A DNA stretch of 5,958 nucleotides, taken from contig CAAENO010000102.1 of NCBI GenBank assembly GCA_900757385.1, positions 1 through 5,958 of the forward strand. Direction: 5' to 3'. Positions 5,901 through 5,958 of the stretch are shown piece by piece (position 1 is the first letter of the stretch; every line of letters begins with the position of its first letter). The position numbers and the translations under genes are program-made. Source of the DNA: an uncultured Collinsella sp. (GTDB lineage: Bacteria > Actinomycetota > Coriobacteriia > Coriobacteriales > Coriobacteriaceae). The notes under the pieces were generated by a model. The model saw nothing but the letters and a program-made list of their open reading frames with translations. It searched no databases and had not been told where the DNA came from.

Positions 5901-5958
5901 AAGTCTTGCGACGGCTCGGTGCCGTCCACCGGTCAGCGGCGCCCTGGCCTCCCACGGG
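5901..5958 (-). other. Unassigned 3' end of an upstream transcription unit
   Basis: These GC-rich bases lie just before the terminator and must belong to, or trail, whatever is transcribed on the minus strand from outside the window. One minus-strand frame is open from the edge to a TGA about 19 codons in, ending SRRKT, which could be the C-terminus of a protein. A 6-bp hairpin, GACGGC with GCCGTC (5910-5915 and 5921-5926), is also present, so a structured RNA or a 3' untranslated end is equally possible. Too little is visible to identify it. Confidence 0.3.

Noticed and set aside
1..5958. A hidden mobile, defence or biosynthetic system
   Set aside because: Every base from 1 to 5756 except 22 junction bases is accounted for by six intact (or edge-cut) housekeeping genes on one strand. 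No transposase, integrase, direct-repeat array or unknown gene is present.

Overview
The window reads as one tightly packed housekeeping operon on the minus strand, preceded (at the right edge of the window) by a short regulatory interval and the terminator of a further gene outside the window. No mobile element, CRISPR array, tRNA or rRNA gene was seen. The sampled 60-base lines run from about 47% G+C in acpS to about 75% in tsaB-rimI. The gene order, the Gram-positive-type Shine-Dalgarno sites and the TsaB-RimI fusion suggest a high-GC Gram-positive of the Coriobacteriia, with Collinsella or a close relative my best guess. That assignment comes from family knowledge and was not tested by any search.

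Layout in transcription order (right to left): 5901-5958 is an unassigned GC-rich stretch, followed by a strong hairpin terminator (5865-5896) oriented for minus-strand transcription arriving from outside. Next is an AT-rich promoter interval (about 5767-5864) with two candidate sigma-70-type promoters. The operon follows: acpS (holo-ACP synthase with an unusual C-terminal tail), nnr (fused NAD(P)HX epimerase/dehydratase), alr (alanine racemase), a family 4 iron-sulfur uracil-DNA glycosylase, tsaE (ATPase for tRNA t6A synthesis), and a tsaB-rimI fusion that is still open at base 1 and probably continues into another domain, most likely TsaD.

Junctions are very tight: acpS/nnr abut (TAGATG), nnr/alr are separated by 2 nt, alr/udg by 8 nt, udg/tsaE by 12 nt, and tsaE/tsaB overlap by 14 nt. 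No internal terminator was found, so one transcript is likely. Four of the six genes (acpS, nnr, udg, tsaE) have an AGGAG- or GGAGG-type site exactly 5 nt before the ATG. alr and tsaB have only weak sites and probably rely on translational coupling.

The products serve growth-linked maintenance: activation of acyl carrier protein, repair of damaged nicotinamide cofactors, D-alanine for peptidoglycan, removal of uracil from DNA, and t6A37 tRNA modification together with ribosomal-protein acetylation. I do not see a novel system here. The points most worth checking are an alanine racemase with Ala at the usual carbamylated-lysine position, the long charged tail on AcpS, and the multi-domain TsaB-RimI fusion that runs off the window.
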